Shown: one piece after another, positions 26,314 through 35,285 of the stretch
Layout of the letters: each line of letters opens with the position of its first letter
Numbering within the stretch: the first letter of the stretch is position 1
Source of the DNA: CBDVBE01 sp964543525
GTDB taxonomy: Bacteria; Fibrobacterota; Chitinivibrionia; Chitinivibrionales; JANQEN01
DNA: 64,000 nucleotides
Reading direction: 5' to 3'
NCBI GenBank assembly: GCA_964543525.1
Contig: CAZIYW010000004.1
Coordinates: 43,169-107,168 of the forward strand
Translations under genes and position numbers: made by a program
Notes under the pieces: generated by a model
Databases searched by the model: none
What the model was told of the DNA's origin: nothing
What the model saw: only the letters and a program-made list of their open reading frames with translations

Positions 26314-26924
26314 TGTTCAGTATCCATTTCGTACATGTTTACGGATGTTAACTTTAATCGAACTATCGTCGGCGGGACTCTGCGCATATCTTTTACCGGC
26401 AGGAGTCCCAGATTTTCAAACAGACGACGGATAAGTGTCTTGCGTTTTTCAATGAGTGATACCTCTTTCAATACGTGTGGTGGCAGGCCGTTTTCCGGTT
26501 CATAATATCCTGCGACAATACCGAGCCACCGGGTATTTTCAACTCTGTCAAGAATTACCTTTCGTTGTTCATTAGGCTGGACTATATATTGATCTCGCCC
26601 GACAACGGACGGATCAAATTTATCAATCTCAAGCAGTTGGCTGAGTCCCTCCTTCGTTTTAGTCAGATTAAGAAAAGGACCATTGTCGGTGAGCTGATAC
26701 ACCGCCATTTTCACCGTGTGAGATTCACCACCATAGAGATTAATCGCCGTGTCTGTCTGTATTTCCAGACTGATTCCTTCCGGTTTATATTCCCATGGAT
26801 TGTAGGGAGGAGGAGTCTGCATGCAACCGGTAAAACATAATAACACGGATAAGCTCATTGCCGGGAGTAGTAGTACATAAGAGGGCGGTAAAAGTCGGTA
26901 GTATTGAAAGATGGTTATTTTCAT
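26310..26924 (-). CDS. tssJ: T6SS outer-membrane lipoprotein TssJ
   Basis: 204 residues. A hydrophobic leader ends in a lipobox LCFTGC with the lipidated cysteine at residue 34. The mature part has the transthyretin-like TssJ pattern: INLYGGESHTVKMAVYQLTD, LLEIDKFDP and QYIVQPNEQRKVILDR, then WLGIVAGYY. TssJ anchors the TssM periplasmic domain to the outer membrane, which supports a diderm host. The C-terminal 50 residues are longer than in many TssJ proteins. Second-phase gene of the operon, following the RsbW-like gene by 75 bases. Confidence 0.93.
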   Translation of the reverse strand: MKITIFQYYRLLPPSYVLLLPAMSLSVLLCFTGCMQTPPPYNPWEYKPEGISLEIQTDTAINLYGGESHTVKMAVYQLTDNGPFLNLTKTKEGLSQLLEIDKFDPSVVGRDQYIVQPNEQRKVILDRVENTRWLGIVAGYYEPENGLPPHVLKEVSLIEKRKTLIRRLFENLGLLPVKDMRRVPPTIVRLKLTSVNMYEMDTEQ

Positions 26925-26999
26925 GAATAGAGTAATTCTGGTAAAAAAGTAATTCCTCAGTGCATAAGGTGCTTTATATAAACACAGAAACTGTATTGC

Positions 27000-27404
27000 T
27001 TATCGTTTTTTCAAGGTGAGAATATTTGAATCATTTTCGCGTTTATAATTCACTTCATCCATCACCCGCCGTGTCAAATATATACCCAATCCTCCAATTT
27101 CACGGGTATCGACCGGGGCGGTTATATCCGGTTGCGGCTGTGACAATGGATTGAATGGTATACCCCAGTCTTGAATAATTACCGTTAATTGTCTGGTATT
27201 CAGTGTTTTCTTACACGTCACCGAAACATCTCCAGGTGTTTCGGGATAGGCATATTTTGTAATATTTACCAGAACCTCTTCACACCCCACCCGTATCTGG
27301 GTTTGTTCATCTTCAGAGAATCCTGCCTTTTCAGCTTGTGTGATTATAAAATCGAGAAGCCGTGTTACGCTGGCGGATTCTGCCGTCAAACGGAGAGACT
27401 CCAT
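27000..27404 (-). CDS. RsbW-like anti-sigma/serine kinase (HATPase)
   Basis: 134 residues forming a single GHKL ATPase domain: N-box EEVLVNITKYAYP, G1 box QDWGIPFNP and G2 box GGLGIYLTRRVMD. This is the layout of RsbW/SpoIIAB-type kinases that phosphorylate STAS antagonists in partner switching. It lies 26 bases after the STAS gene and 75 bases before tssJ on the same strand, so it very likely belongs to the T6SS operon. Its target could be a sigma factor or a T6SS component; no sigma gene is in the window. Confidence 0.88.
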   Translation of the reverse strand: MESLRLTAESASVTRLLDFIITQAEKAGFSEDEQTQIRVGCEEVLVNITKYAYPETPGDVSVTCKKTLNTRQLTVIIQDWGIPFNPLSQPQPDITAPVDTREIGGLGIYLTRRVMDEVNYKRENDSNILTLKKR

Positions 27405-27430
27405 GCTACCTCAATATGGAAAATGCACCA

Positions 27431-27751
27431 TTACGGTGTGTCAAGGCTGTCACGGATTACAAGGAACGAGTCAAATCCGCTCATTGAAATTACTCTGGTT
27501 ACAGCCTCAGGTGCACCGGCAACAACCACTTCACCATTTACGGCAATTTTTTGCTTTGCAAAGATTAGCGCCCGCAATCCCGCCGAAGATATAATCTGTA
27601 ATTCTCTGCAGTCAAAATTGACCCGTTGAATGGGCTGACCGACAAATCGTTTCATCTCTTCCATTAAATCCGGTGCATTTGAGAAATCGAGACGATCCGA
27701 TAGACTAATGGTTACCGTATCAGCAGTAACATTTATTGAATATGATTTCAT
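27431..27751 (-). CDS. STAS-domain anti-sigma factor antagonist
   Basis: 106 residues with the STAS fold pattern (VTISLSDRLDFSNAPDL, VNFDCRELQIISSAGLRALIFA). The serine in ISSAGL is at the position phosphorylated in SpoIIAA/RsbV-type antagonists. It is the first gene of the minus-strand T6SS operon and pairs with the HATPase just downstream. SpoIIE-type phosphatases that could dephosphorylate it are encoded at 5641, 60447 and 63584. Confidence 0.88.
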   Translation of the reverse strand: MKSYSINVTADTVTISLSDRLDFSNAPDLMEEMKRFVGQPIQRVNFDCRELQIISSAGLRALIFAKQKIAVNGEVVVAGAPEAVTRVISMSGFDSFLVIRDSLDTP

Positions 27752-28198
27752 ATCTGACTATTCTTTTCCTTGTTCATTAATGGTTAAAAGTGACGTTATT
27801 TCTGGAGCTTAAAATAATAAAACAATAATAAAGTAAAATACTTCATTTAAAATAAAAGTAAATCAACTTTTAGTGAAACACACAGTTTCGAAGGTAATTT
27901 GCCGGAATGAGGAAAAGGTTGGTGGTTAAATTGTACACAAGTTATTGAAAAATAGAAGGATACAAAATATATTCATCGTCAGTAGGTAATGAGGATTTGA
28001 ATAAAAATACCTGTTTTTTGACGCTGAGTGTGAGAAGGATAAGCTCCAAAAACGCGAGATGCCGGCCGGCAATCGTATGATGTGGATGCACTAAGCGCTT
28101 TATTTTCATTTTGTTCCGTTAATACTGGTTAAATGAAGTAAATTAATAGTAGTACTGTTTTTTTATTGATTAAGTCTGCAAAAAAGTGAAGGGGGCCA
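27752..28198. other. Divergent promoter region of the T6SS operon
   Basis: 447 AT-rich bases between the minus-strand STAS gene and the plus-strand Tat-leader fragment. It must contain the promoter for the nine-gene T6SS operon. AT runs at 27800-27860 are compatible with promoter elements, but I could not choose -35/-10 boxes securely. Confidence 0.45.
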
Positions 28199-28333
28199 AT
28201 GAAATTCGATATATTCGATATATCGAGAAGAAAGTTTATTAAAACGACCTCTGCAGCAGCTGACGGAGTCACTGCTGGAATTTCTTCATTATCCTCAGCA
28301 CTCATACCCAGACAGGATAAATCGAGATATTAA
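28199..28333 (+). pseudogene. Orphan Tat signal peptide (truncated Tat-exported protein)
   Basis: A 44-codon frame with GAAGGGGG just before the ATG encodes a twin-arginine leader: SRRKFIKT at residues 9-16 followed by a small-residue stretch (TSAAADGVTAGISSLSSAL), then a stop. Nothing that could be a mature Tat substrate follows in any frame before the next gene. It looks like the 5' end of a Tat-dependent enzyme gene whose body was deleted; a genuine tiny protein is less likely. Confidence 0.65.
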
Positions 28334-28351
28334 ATTATTCTACTTACCCTG

Positions 28352-28810
28352 ATGAGAAAAAAAGAGAACGAAATCACCAAAAAATCCATTATTGAAACTG
28401 TCATTCAAAAGGCTGCCGTATGTCGCCTTGGGTTGTCTGACGGGAATATGCCCTATGTTGTACCCGTGTGCTTCGGCTATAGGAATAATGTGCTATTTAT
28501 ACACAGTGCATTGCGGGGTATGAAAATAGACATTATCCGCAGGAATAAAAACGTCTGTTTTGAGGTTGATATAAATACTGAAATAGTCAAAGCGGAAAAC
28601 GGGTGTAACTGGGGTGTCAACTATCAGAGTGTTATCGGGTTTGGTAAAGCATCTTTTGTTGAAGATATTGACGAAAAAAGAGAAGCTCTGTGTCTTATAA
28701 TGAGTCATTATTCGGATAAAGTATTTGAGTTTCCTGACGAGGTAATAAAACGAACTGCAATTATTAAAATAGAGATTGAAACTGTGACCGGAAAGCAGGC
28801 CGGATGTTAA
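28352..28810 (+). CDS. Pyridoxamine 5'-phosphate oxidase-like FMN-binding protein
   Basis: 152 residues with the split-barrel flavin-binding pattern seen in the NimA/PPOX-related group: AAVCRLGLSDGNMPYVVPVCFGYRNNVLFIHSA, GMKIDIIRRNKNVCFEVD, WGVNYQSVIGFGKASFVED, and a C-terminal TAIIKIEIETVTGKQAG. These proteins bind FMN or F420 and often act as small reductases; the substrate is unknown. It begins 18 bases after the Tat-leader fragment and is convergent with the SprT-like gene. Confidence 0.85.
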   Translation: MRKKENEITKKSIIETVIQKAAVCRLGLSDGNMPYVVPVCFGYRNNVLFIHSALRGMKIDIIRRNKNVCFEVDINTEIVKAENGCNWGVNYQSVIGFGKASFVEDIDEKREALCLIMSHYSDKVFEFPDEVIKRTAIIKIEIETVTGKQAGC

Positions 28811-28834
28811 TTCAATAAAAAGGTAAAATCCTGG

Positions 28835-28878
28835 ATTCCCGCCAGAGTTTATACCGGGCCAGTCCGAGGGGCGGGAAT
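28835..28878. terminator. Inverted repeat between convergent genes
   Basis: Exact 9-bp arms attcccgcc (28835-28843) and ggcgggaat (28870-28878) with a 26-base loop that itself holds GGGCC-type pairing potential. Placed between the stops of two convergent genes, so it may stop transcription both ways; it also resembles dispersed GGATTCCCGCC palindromes. Confidence 0.45.
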
Positions 28879-28924
28879 GACACTTTGATGTGTTAACGAT
28901 AAAAAATGTTTGTAGGACCTATTA

Positions 28925-29698
28925 CTATTTCCGTTTGCGCTCCTTTTTTTTCGCCCGTATAATCTTATACATTTCCACCCGTTCCCATCGCTGCCATTTT
29001 TGTAAATAGGGGTATACCTTTTCCGCTCTTTTAAATTCCGGCCCGTGCATGACATTACGTCCGTTTTTTTTATAGGGAGGGATCGCTATGTGAAGCATTT
29101 CATGAAATACAACCCCTTTAACGGCAAATTCAGGTACACTGGGATGATCATAGGCGCCTGCGATAGTAATTAAACTGTGTTTTTGATTTTTTGAATCAGT
29201 GAAATAAAACTGGTAGGAAGTTTTTGAGGTAGACGTACCCCAGCGGATATAACTCTCTATTTGCCCTTTAAAATAGTGTTGGTTTATTTCATCAAACAAC
29301 TCCTGCAGGTCGAAACAGACCCCTTTGGTTTTATTCGTAAATCTTTCCGGATAGAATACCACTCTTCGTTTTGAAGTAACTCCCTGAGTGCTAAGGTAAT
29401 CCCAGACAGTCCGCTCGAGCTGTTTCTTTTTGCGGTAATAGCTTTTTCTGTTCTTTTTCAGAAAGGGTTTCTTAAGCAGTGCCCAGGAAATAATCGTGTT
29501 CTTAATCTCTTCCGGTGCATGCTCAAGGAGTGACGGTAACACCATACTTCTGCTATTATTTGCTTTGGTAGTGACATGCCAGCTTTTATTCAGCCGCTTA
29601 TTGAAACTGATAGTAAGGTTGGAGATATTTCGGGCGGTTAGTATCTCGTTGAATGAGGGAGGCGAAAAAAGGGTAAGTTCCTGCTGTATTCCTTTCAA
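28925..29698 (-). CDS. SprT-like zinc metalloprotease domain protein
   Basis: 257 residues. The C-terminal half has a zincin motif HEMLH (His199-Glu200-x-x-His203), followed by IPPYKKNGRNVMHGPEFKRAE with a likely third ligand His218, matching the SprT-like layout (H-E-x-x-H ... H-G-x-x-F). The N-terminal 110 residues are basic and unassigned. SprT-like domains occur in proteases that cleave DNA-protein crosslinks and in uncharacterised bacterial proteins. It has no leader, so it acts in the cytoplasm. Its start overlaps the end of the GH84 gene by four bases. The C-terminus is very basic (KKKERKRK). Confidence 0.8.
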   Translation of the reverse strand: MKGIQQELTLFSPPSFNEILTARNISNLTISFNKRLNKSWHVTTKANNSRSMVLPSLLEHAPEEIKNTIISWALLKKPFLKKNRKSYYRKKKQLERTVWDYLSTQGVTSKRRVVFYPERFTNKTKGVCFDLQELFDEINQHYFKGQIESYIRWGTSTSKTSYQFYFTDSKNQKHSLITIAGAYDHPSVPEFAVKGVVFHEMLHIAIPPYKKNGRNVMHGPEFKRAEKVYPYLQKWQRWERVEMYKIIRAKKKERKRK

Positions 29699-30858
29699 CG
29701 ACGAACCATCCGCTGAGCTGATATGGGAAAGTAACGTTTACCCAGCCATGATACACATTTAGCCTTTGGTACCTCAAGGTAGTTTATATCCTGCAACAAT
29801 CCGTAGAGATAGGGATACCATTCCAGCTTCAGAGGATTCTGCCAGGGAACAATTATTCCCTCCCAGAGATCACCTATTCTATCAAGCGCCTTTTTCGAGT
29901 ATTCTTTCTTATCAGGTATCCGGAAGGGTGTCCAGAAGAAATGTCTGATGCGATTAAAAAAACGGGGTACTCCGTATTCTTCAGCAATCTTTTCCCATCC
30001 TGCCACAGTTGCCTTTTTGGCGGCAAGAAAGTCTGCAAACAGTGAAAGAAGGAACCGGTCGGTATGGAAGAGGCCGGTCGGATTGATAAGTATGCCGCGG
30101 GATATTTTTATGATGCCAGCAGCTCTTCCCTCGTATGGCCCGACAAAGAGACGGTATGGGGCGTAATCATTGGCATACAGATTGTCCCATATAACCACAT
30201 TGCCGTTGAATAGCTTAAGTATACCACCGCAGGTCCGTTGATTGATTTTCTCCGAGACAACCTGCGGACCTGTCCACATAAGGGTAACGGCAGAAGGTAT
30301 AGTTCTGGCAAGGTCTCTGATATACATGCAGTCAACCGCTCTTCCTTTGACAAACTGATCGGTGTATATGGTAGGGCAGAACCAGAGTTTTATCTTTGGA
30401 TTTATCTTACGAAGGTCAGCAAAAAGTCTTTGCAGCAATAATCCGTGAGCCTCGCCCAGGGAAGAAAATGCACCTCTGCATGATGCGGGAAGCTCCTCGG
30501 GGATATCATCCATGAGCAGGGCAACTGTGTTTATTCCCATGCCGAAATAGACACGGAATTTTTTCAGCAGCAGTGCATAATCTTTTACGGAGCGATACTC
30601 ATAAGACAGACCGGGGGCCAGAGCGGGTATTACCTCGACCTTGCTTCTTTTTCCTGCAGCAGTGAATTTTTTCAACTTTCTCTGCCAGGCAGCCGGGTAC
30701 ATCTTTTTCCACTGCACCCGGTGATAGGGATCTTCCTTCGGGGCGTAAAGAAACACGTTCATTCCCAGCGTGCCGAGATGATTAATCATGGCGAATCGCT
30801 GTTCCCATGACAGTTCCCGCCCGTAATATCCTTCGATATATCCCGTGTACTTTACCAT
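29695..30858 (-). CDS. GH84-type beta-N-acetylglucosaminidase (O-GlcNAcase-like)
   Basis: 387 residues matching the GH84 catalytic barrel: GYIEGYYGRELSWEQR at residues 6-21, NVFLYAPKEDPYHR, a PALAPGLSY strand and the catalytic LLMDDIPEE with paired aspartates Asp117-Asp118. VMWTGPQVVS and the LWDN-like VIWDNLYAND motifs are also typical. GH84 enzymes remove terminal beta-linked GlcNAc by substrate-assisted catalysis and include O-GlcNAcases and bacterial NagJ-type enzymes. There is no signal peptide and no accessory binding module, so it appears cytoplasmic. It lies between a SprT-like protease and a Ser/Thr kinase gene on one transcript. Confidence 0.88.
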   Translation of the reverse strand: MVKYTGYIEGYYGRELSWEQRFAMINHLGTLGMNVFLYAPKEDPYHRVQWKKMYPAAWQRKLKKFTAAGKRSKVEVIPALAPGLSYEYRSVKDYALLLKKFRVYFGMGINTVALLMDDIPEELPASCRGAFSSLGEAHGLLLQRLFADLRKINPKIKLWFCPTIYTDQFVKGRAVDCMYIRDLARTIPSAVTLMWTGPQVVSEKINQRTCGGILKLFNGNVVIWDNLYANDYAPYRLFVGPYEGRAAGIIKISRGILINPTGLFHTDRFLLSLFADFLAAKKATVAGWEKIAEEYGVPRFFNRIRHFFWTPFRIPDKKEYSKKALDRIGDLWEGIIVPWQNPLKLEWYPYLYGLLQDINYLEVPKAKCVSWLGKRYFPISAQRMVRR

Positions 30859-30879
30859 ACCTTTTCCTTCCCGGGATGG

Positions 30880-32829
30880 CTAAAAACTTTCAGCAAGTTT
30901 TTTATTTGCCAGTTTGAAACGCGGGTGATTGGGATTAGCGCTATATACCTTTTTAAGATTGTTCCATGCAGTCATGGCATGAAGACGGGTTTCTGCAGAA
31001 GGCGAAGTGCGGTAGTGATTATCATGTACCAGAGCAGTGTAATAGAGCGCATCATTGCGTATGACAGTACGATTCTTTATTGCACTGGGTTTGGTAAGAG
31101 CCGCTTCATAATGATTGAGCGCCTTCCTTCCGTTACCGGTTGCTGCTTCGATACGACCCTTCAACAGTTCGACAAACGCATCACTGCTTTGAAAGGAGGT
31201 TGAAATAGACCGCGCTTTAGCAATTTTATTCGTCTCCACATATGCCCAGAGTAAATAGAGTGATTTCTTGGGACTGTTTTGTGACGTTGCCTCCAGTGCA
31301 GTAACAGCATCTGAATAGCGGCCTTTGGTACAGGCGGTAACACCGATTTCCAGCGGATCCTGTATATTGTATTTGCGTTTCAGTTTATCAAGTGGAGATA
31401 ATTTTTTTGGCGGTGTCCTCACTGGGGTCACGGGTGGAGTGTATTCCTTTGGCGGCGTTTTTACAACCGGCGGTTTTTTAACAATCGTTTTTTTCCGTTC
31501 CGGTTTCTTCTCCGGTATTGTCTGTGCTGTTTTTGATTCTGAATCGGGGCGTGTTTTCTGTACCGATGGTTTCTGAGACATCGATGTGGCTTTTTGAGTA
31601 CGTGTTTTGGTGGTTGCTACCTTTTGGTTTTTTTTGCCGGTAAAGAGAAATACAAGAAACAAAATGAGACCGACGGCTGCTACTATTCCGCCGATACCGA
31701 CAATGAGTTTTATCGGGAGTTTTTTACGGGTTTTATGGGTAACCGTATAATTCCCCGGTTCAAGAAGATAGCTCTGCAATACTTCGCGTGGGGAGTCTAT
31801 CGTAAGGGAGGCATGTACTTTTTTCAGTTCCTCGTTAAGATCGTTCGCGTCAGGAAAACGCTCGTTCCGGTCTATCTGCAGGCATTTTTCAGTAATCCGT
31901 GCCAGAGTGACATTGGTCTGAAAATCAAGCTCGCTGAATTTCCGGTAGGCATTGGTCGCTTTCATTTTCATCAGGTTGGTAATTGTTGCCTGGGGAAATG
32001 TTTTGGTTCCGGTAAGCGCTTCATACATAATGGCTCCGAAAGAGTATATATCGCTGCGCCGATCAATCTCCACACCGTCAAGCTGTTCCGGAGAGAGGTA
32101 CTGCAGAGTACCGACAATATGGCCGTCCATGGTATGGAGCCCTGCTTCAGTGGGTCGGGCGATGCCGAAATCCATCAGTTTCAGATCACCGTGCGCCGAT
32201 ATCATGATATTGGCAGGTTTGAGATCCCGATGAATAATACCCTTGTATGTTTTCCCGTAGAGAAGAAATTCCTGGTTGTGTGCATAGGCGAGAGCGTTTG
32301 CGATCTGAATGCCGATGGCGCTGCATACACTGTCGGGAAGACGTCCGTATTTACTGATGATAGCATCAAGAGCGGTTCCTTCAATAAGTTCCATTTCAAG
32401 GTATGGAAGCCCCTGCCATTCACCCACATTATAAATCTCTACAATATTGGGATGATGCAGTTTCGCAGTAATTTTTGCCTCAGTCTCGAAACGGTTGGCG
32501 AGTTCCTTCTGCTGGCCGCCCGGCAGAAGTACCTTTACAGCGCGGTACACTTCAAGCTTATCGTTCCAGATTTTGTATACCCGGGCCATACCACCGGTAC
32601 CCAGAACGCCGACAATAGTACCGGACCCGATCTGCACCGGTCGGCTTCCATCCGGTAATTGTGTCTGCCGGTATGGATTTTGTGCTCCCGGTGGCGGTTG
32701 GGGTGCCGGCTGCTGCCCCGACTGCTGGTACTGAGCCTGTTTAGAGAGCGCGCTCTCATCTATTGTTTTATCCAGATTTTCCTGCCCCAGTGGTTGATTC
32801 ATCTGCGGAGGTAGATTTGTGCCGTCCAT
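30880..32829 (-). CDS. Transmembrane Ser/Thr protein kinase with TPR-like C-terminus
   Basis: 649 residues. A Gln/Pro-rich N-terminal tail (1-65) precedes a complete Hanks-type kinase (about 68-345): glycine loop GTGGMARVYK, invariant lysine in YRAVKVLLPG, HRDLKPANIM catalytic loop, DFGIARP, GTLQYLSPEQ and RSDIYSFGAIMYE. A TM helix follows at about 373-397, then a Lys/Pro/Thr-rich linker (400-480) and a TPR-like helical region (490-649) on the far side of the membrane. Kinases of this form (PpkA-like) control T6SS assembly in Pseudomonas; here the gene lies next to a PEGA gene and close to the second tssKL pair. No FHA protein is visible. Confidence 0.92.
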   Translation of the reverse strand: MDGTNLPPQMNQPLGQENLDKTIDESALSKQAQYQQSGQQPAPQPPPGAQNPYRQTQLPDGSRPVQIGSGTIVGVLGTGGMARVYKIWNDKLEVYRAVKVLLPGGQQKELANRFETEAKITAKLHHPNIVEIYNVGEWQGLPYLEMELIEGTALDAIISKYGRLPDSVCSAIGIQIANALAYAHNQEFLLYGKTYKGIIHRDLKPANIMISAHGDLKLMDFGIARPTEAGLHTMDGHIVGTLQYLSPEQLDGVEIDRRSDIYSFGAIMYEALTGTKTFPQATITNLMKMKATNAYRKFSELDFQTNVTLARITEKCLQIDRNERFPDANDLNEELKKVHASLTIDSPREVLQSYLLEPGNYTVTHKTRKKLPIKLIVGIGGIVAAVGLILFLVFLFTGKKNQKVATTKTRTQKATSMSQKPSVQKTRPDSESKTAQTIPEKKPERKKTIVKKPPVVKTPPKEYTPPVTPVRTPPKKLSPLDKLKRKYNIQDPLEIGVTACTKGRYSDAVTALEATSQNSPKKSLYLLWAYVETNKIAKARSISTSFQSSDAFVELLKGRIEAATGNGRKALNHYEAALTKPSAIKNRTVIRNDALYYTALVHDNHYRTSPSAETRLHAMTAWNNLKKVYSANPNHPRFKLANKKLAESF

Positions 32830-32923
32830 AATTAATATTCAGTACTGTTCGAAGTTGGTTGCTGTCACCTTTCGACTCCGCTGAAGATGACTAGCCGTTA
32901 AAATAATTTAACGTTGATTCAGT

Positions 32924-33706
32924 TTAAAAGAAAGCCACAATCTCAAAACCGATAACACATAGCGAACCGCCGATGATACCGATAGTCCGTTTAACCGCTG
33001 CGGCCTCAGCTTCATCCTCATATTCCTGTATTTTATCCACATCAGTCGATTGCTGTATTTTTAAATCATCTGCATATGCTTGATTTTCTTTATGGACACC
33101 CTGCTCGATAATTGCCCATACAAAACAACCGATTGCACCGGCGCCGAGAACGAGCCTGACTATAGCCTTTTTATCAAACTTGCTTGTTTTTACCAGGGTG
33201 TTTTCCAGCTCAACTGTCTTGCCGGCCGGGATGGTAATTTCTTCGGTTACCGGTTCATATTTTGTTTTCGGGTGTTTTATATCGATACGGTATTTGCCCG
33301 GATTCATAAAATTATTTTCCAGAGGAGTTTTCCCCAGAGAGGTGGAAATATATACTTCAGCTCCCTCCGGATCGCTGTCCACCTTCAGGGTGCCGAATTT
33401 GGCTTTTAACGTTTTTTCTACAAGCGTTGTCTGATTCGGCTGAATAAGAACCTCCTCCGTTGCACTTACCTGCTGAATAGGATCAACCAGCTTTATAGTA
33501 TACCGACCCGTTTTCAACTTCCGGTTTTCAATAGGGGAGTCCCCGAGATACTTATCATCAAGCCATACCTCCACGCCTTCAGGATCGGTTGTTACAGTGA
33601 TGGAACCTTCTTCAACTGCATACGCCCTCAGGGTGTTCATAAGAATACTGAAAAAGAGCGTATACATCAAACAAGTTAATTTTTTCATGCGGTTCATAGT
33701 ATTCAT
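32924..33706 (-). CDS. PEGA-domain membrane protein
   Basis: 260 residues. An N-terminal leader (about 10-30) is followed by two PEGA repeats: residues 33-100 (GSITVTTDPEGVEVWLDDKYLG) and 103-170 (GTLKVDSDPEGAEVYISTSLG), each ending in a K-Y-x-I-x-I/L strand. A TM helix lies near 185-205 and another hydrophobic stretch ends the protein. PEGA domains are often linked to Ser/Thr kinases or to surface carbohydrate binding. It is the first gene of the operon that continues into the kinase, GH84 and SprT-like genes. Confidence 0.88.
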   Translation of the reverse strand: MNTMNRMKKLTCLMYTLFFSILMNTLRAYAVEEGSITVTTDPEGVEVWLDDKYLGDSPIENRKLKTGRYTIKLVDPIQQVSATEEVLIQPNQTTLVEKTLKAKFGTLKVDSDPEGAEVYISTSLGKTPLENNFMNPGKYRIDIKHPKTKYEPVTEEITIPAGKTVELENTLVKTSKFDKKAIVRLVLGAGAIGCFVWAIIEQGVHKENQAYADDLKIQQSTDVDKIQEYEDEAEAAAVKRTIGIIGGSLCVIGFEIVAFF

Positions 33707-33921
33707 ACTTTTTAGTTTTGGTTTAATGGTTTTTTGAAAATAATTATGTTAAATTCAAACGCTCTGGTATAGTAAATTACTATTTTCCTGTTATATTTCA
33801 ATAATACAAAAAACAATTTTATATTATAATAAATGATAAAATATTATAATAAGTAGTTAAAATAGTATTTATCTACATGTAATATCCATTTTTGATATCA
33901 TTTATCAGGAGGTCTGGCCCT
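33707..33921. promoter_or_regulatory. AT-rich divergent promoter region between PEGA and tssK2 genes
   Basis: A strongly AT-rich stretch (33725-33890) separates two divergent transcripts. Many TATAAT-like words overlap (for example around 33820-33860), so individual promoters cannot be assigned. It ends with an AGGAGG ribosome site at 33907-33912 that decides the start of the second tssK. Confidence 0.5.
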
Positions 33922-35271
33922 GTGTTTGGAACCAATAAAGTAATCTGGAAAGAGGGACTGTTTCTTCAACCGCAGCATTTTCAGCAATCTGAGCGGTTTA
34001 TTCTCAATATGTTAAACACGCGGTTCTCCTCGTATCATTCCCATTATTATGGTTTTACACTCTTTGAAATCAATGCGGATGCTGTTGCGAACGCTACCTT
34101 TACCGTATCGCAGGCACAGGGGATAATGCCTGACGGTACCGTATTTTCAATTCCAAAACAGGACAGTGCGCCATCGGCACGACCATTTGAAGATCATTTT
34201 GCTCACGACCAACAGAGCCTTGATGTCTATTTCGCTTTGCCTATGGCATCTGAAAGGAAGGCGAATGTCCTTGATGCGCAGGAGAGTGGAAGCTCGGTTC
34301 GCTATAGAAATCGTGTGGTATCTGCTTCGGATGAGGTGTTTGGAAAACAACAGAAGGATATTGAGGTTGGTGAATACAATTTTGAGATTCTTTTCGGTGA
34401 TGAATCCCGTGACAACTATTCGTCAATACAGATCGCACGACTCGTGCGCAGCGGCAGCGGACAGATTGAGGTCGATGAGACCTTTATCCCGCCCTTGCTT
34501 CATATCGGTGCGTCACATGCTTTAATGAACAGGTTACGTGCCCTGTTAGAGCTTCTTCTCGCAAAAAACGCGGCGCTTTCACAGGGAAGGAAACAACTGC
34601 AGGGAGGATTTGCCGAGTTCGGTGACAGCAAGCAGACAACCTTCGGCCTTCTGCATACAATAAACACCTATACTCCTCTGATAAATCATTATCATTTCAT
34701 TCCGACGGTACACCCGTATGAGTTGTTTACTCTGCTTATTCAATTCGCCGGCGCACTCTGTACTTTTTCCGCGGAAATTACCTTGAGGAAATTACCGAAA
34801 TATGAACATAGCAACCTTTCCGGAGTATTTGTTACTTTTGATACTATCATACGTAAAATTCTCGGTGCTGATATATCCGCCGGGTGTGTTTCGGTACCGA
34901 TCGAAGAAATTGGCCCGGCGAATTACCTCTGCAAGGTCGCTGATGAATCGCTGTTTTCAACAGGACAATTTTTCTTCGGTGTTGCCGCGGATATTACTGA
35001 GAAAGAGTTGATTGTCGGTACTCTTTCGCGGATAAAAATGTGTTCCCGGGATAAGCTTGAGCTGTTAATCCCGTCGGCAATGCCGGGTTTACCGCTGGTC
35101 CATGTCGGGCAGCCACCGAAAGGATTGTCTACTAAACCGGGATTCGTCTATTTCAGACTCGATCAGAAAGGGGAGTTCTGGGATGGTATACGAACGTCCG
35201 GAACCATAGCATTTTATTTCCCGAATCAGTTCAGCAATCTGAAAATGGAGATGCTCGTTTTAAAAGGATAA
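33922..35271 (+). CDS. tssK: T6SS baseplate-membrane connector TssK, second copy
   Basis: About 450 residues. The opening NKVIWKEGLFLQPQHFQQSERF is the canonical TssK N-terminus; later VYFALP, a PIVKL-equivalent SIQIARLV, YTPLINHYHF and AMPGLPLVHVGQPPKGL follow the family order. The GTG at 33922 is nine bases after a perfect AGGAGG and gives the expected N-terminus, so it is preferred over an ATG at 33892. Compared with the first TssK (24922-26313), it differs widely in the middle. It is followed about 120 bases later by a second tssL. Confidence 0.93.
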   Translation: MFGTNKVIWKEGLFLQPQHFQQSERFILNMLNTRFSSYHSHYYGFTLFEINADAVANATFTVSQAQGIMPDGTVFSIPKQDSAPSARPFEDHFAHDQQSLDVYFALPMASERKANVLDAQESGSSVRYRNRVVSASDEVFGKQQKDIEVGEYNFEILFGDESRDNYSSIQIARLVRSGSGQIEVDETFIPPLLHIGASHALMNRLRALLELLLAKNAALSQGRKQLQGGFAEFGDSKQTTFGLLHTINTYTPLINHYHFIPTVHPYELFTLLIQFAGALCTFSAEITLRKLPKYEHSNLSGVFVTFDTIIRKILGADISAGCVSVPIEEIGPANYLCKVADESLFSTGQFFFGVAADITEKELIVGTLSRIKMCSRDKLELLIPSAMPGLPLVHVGQPPKGLSTKPGFVYFRLDQKGEFWDGIRTSGTIAFYFPNQFSNLKMEMLVLKG

Positions 35272-35285
35272 TAAAAAATTTACCA

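Noticed and set aside
31594..32658. Long open plus-strand frame (354 codons) opposite the Ser/Thr kinase gene
   Set aside because: It is the antisense of a well-supported kinase domain; its translation has no recognisable domain and odd composition.
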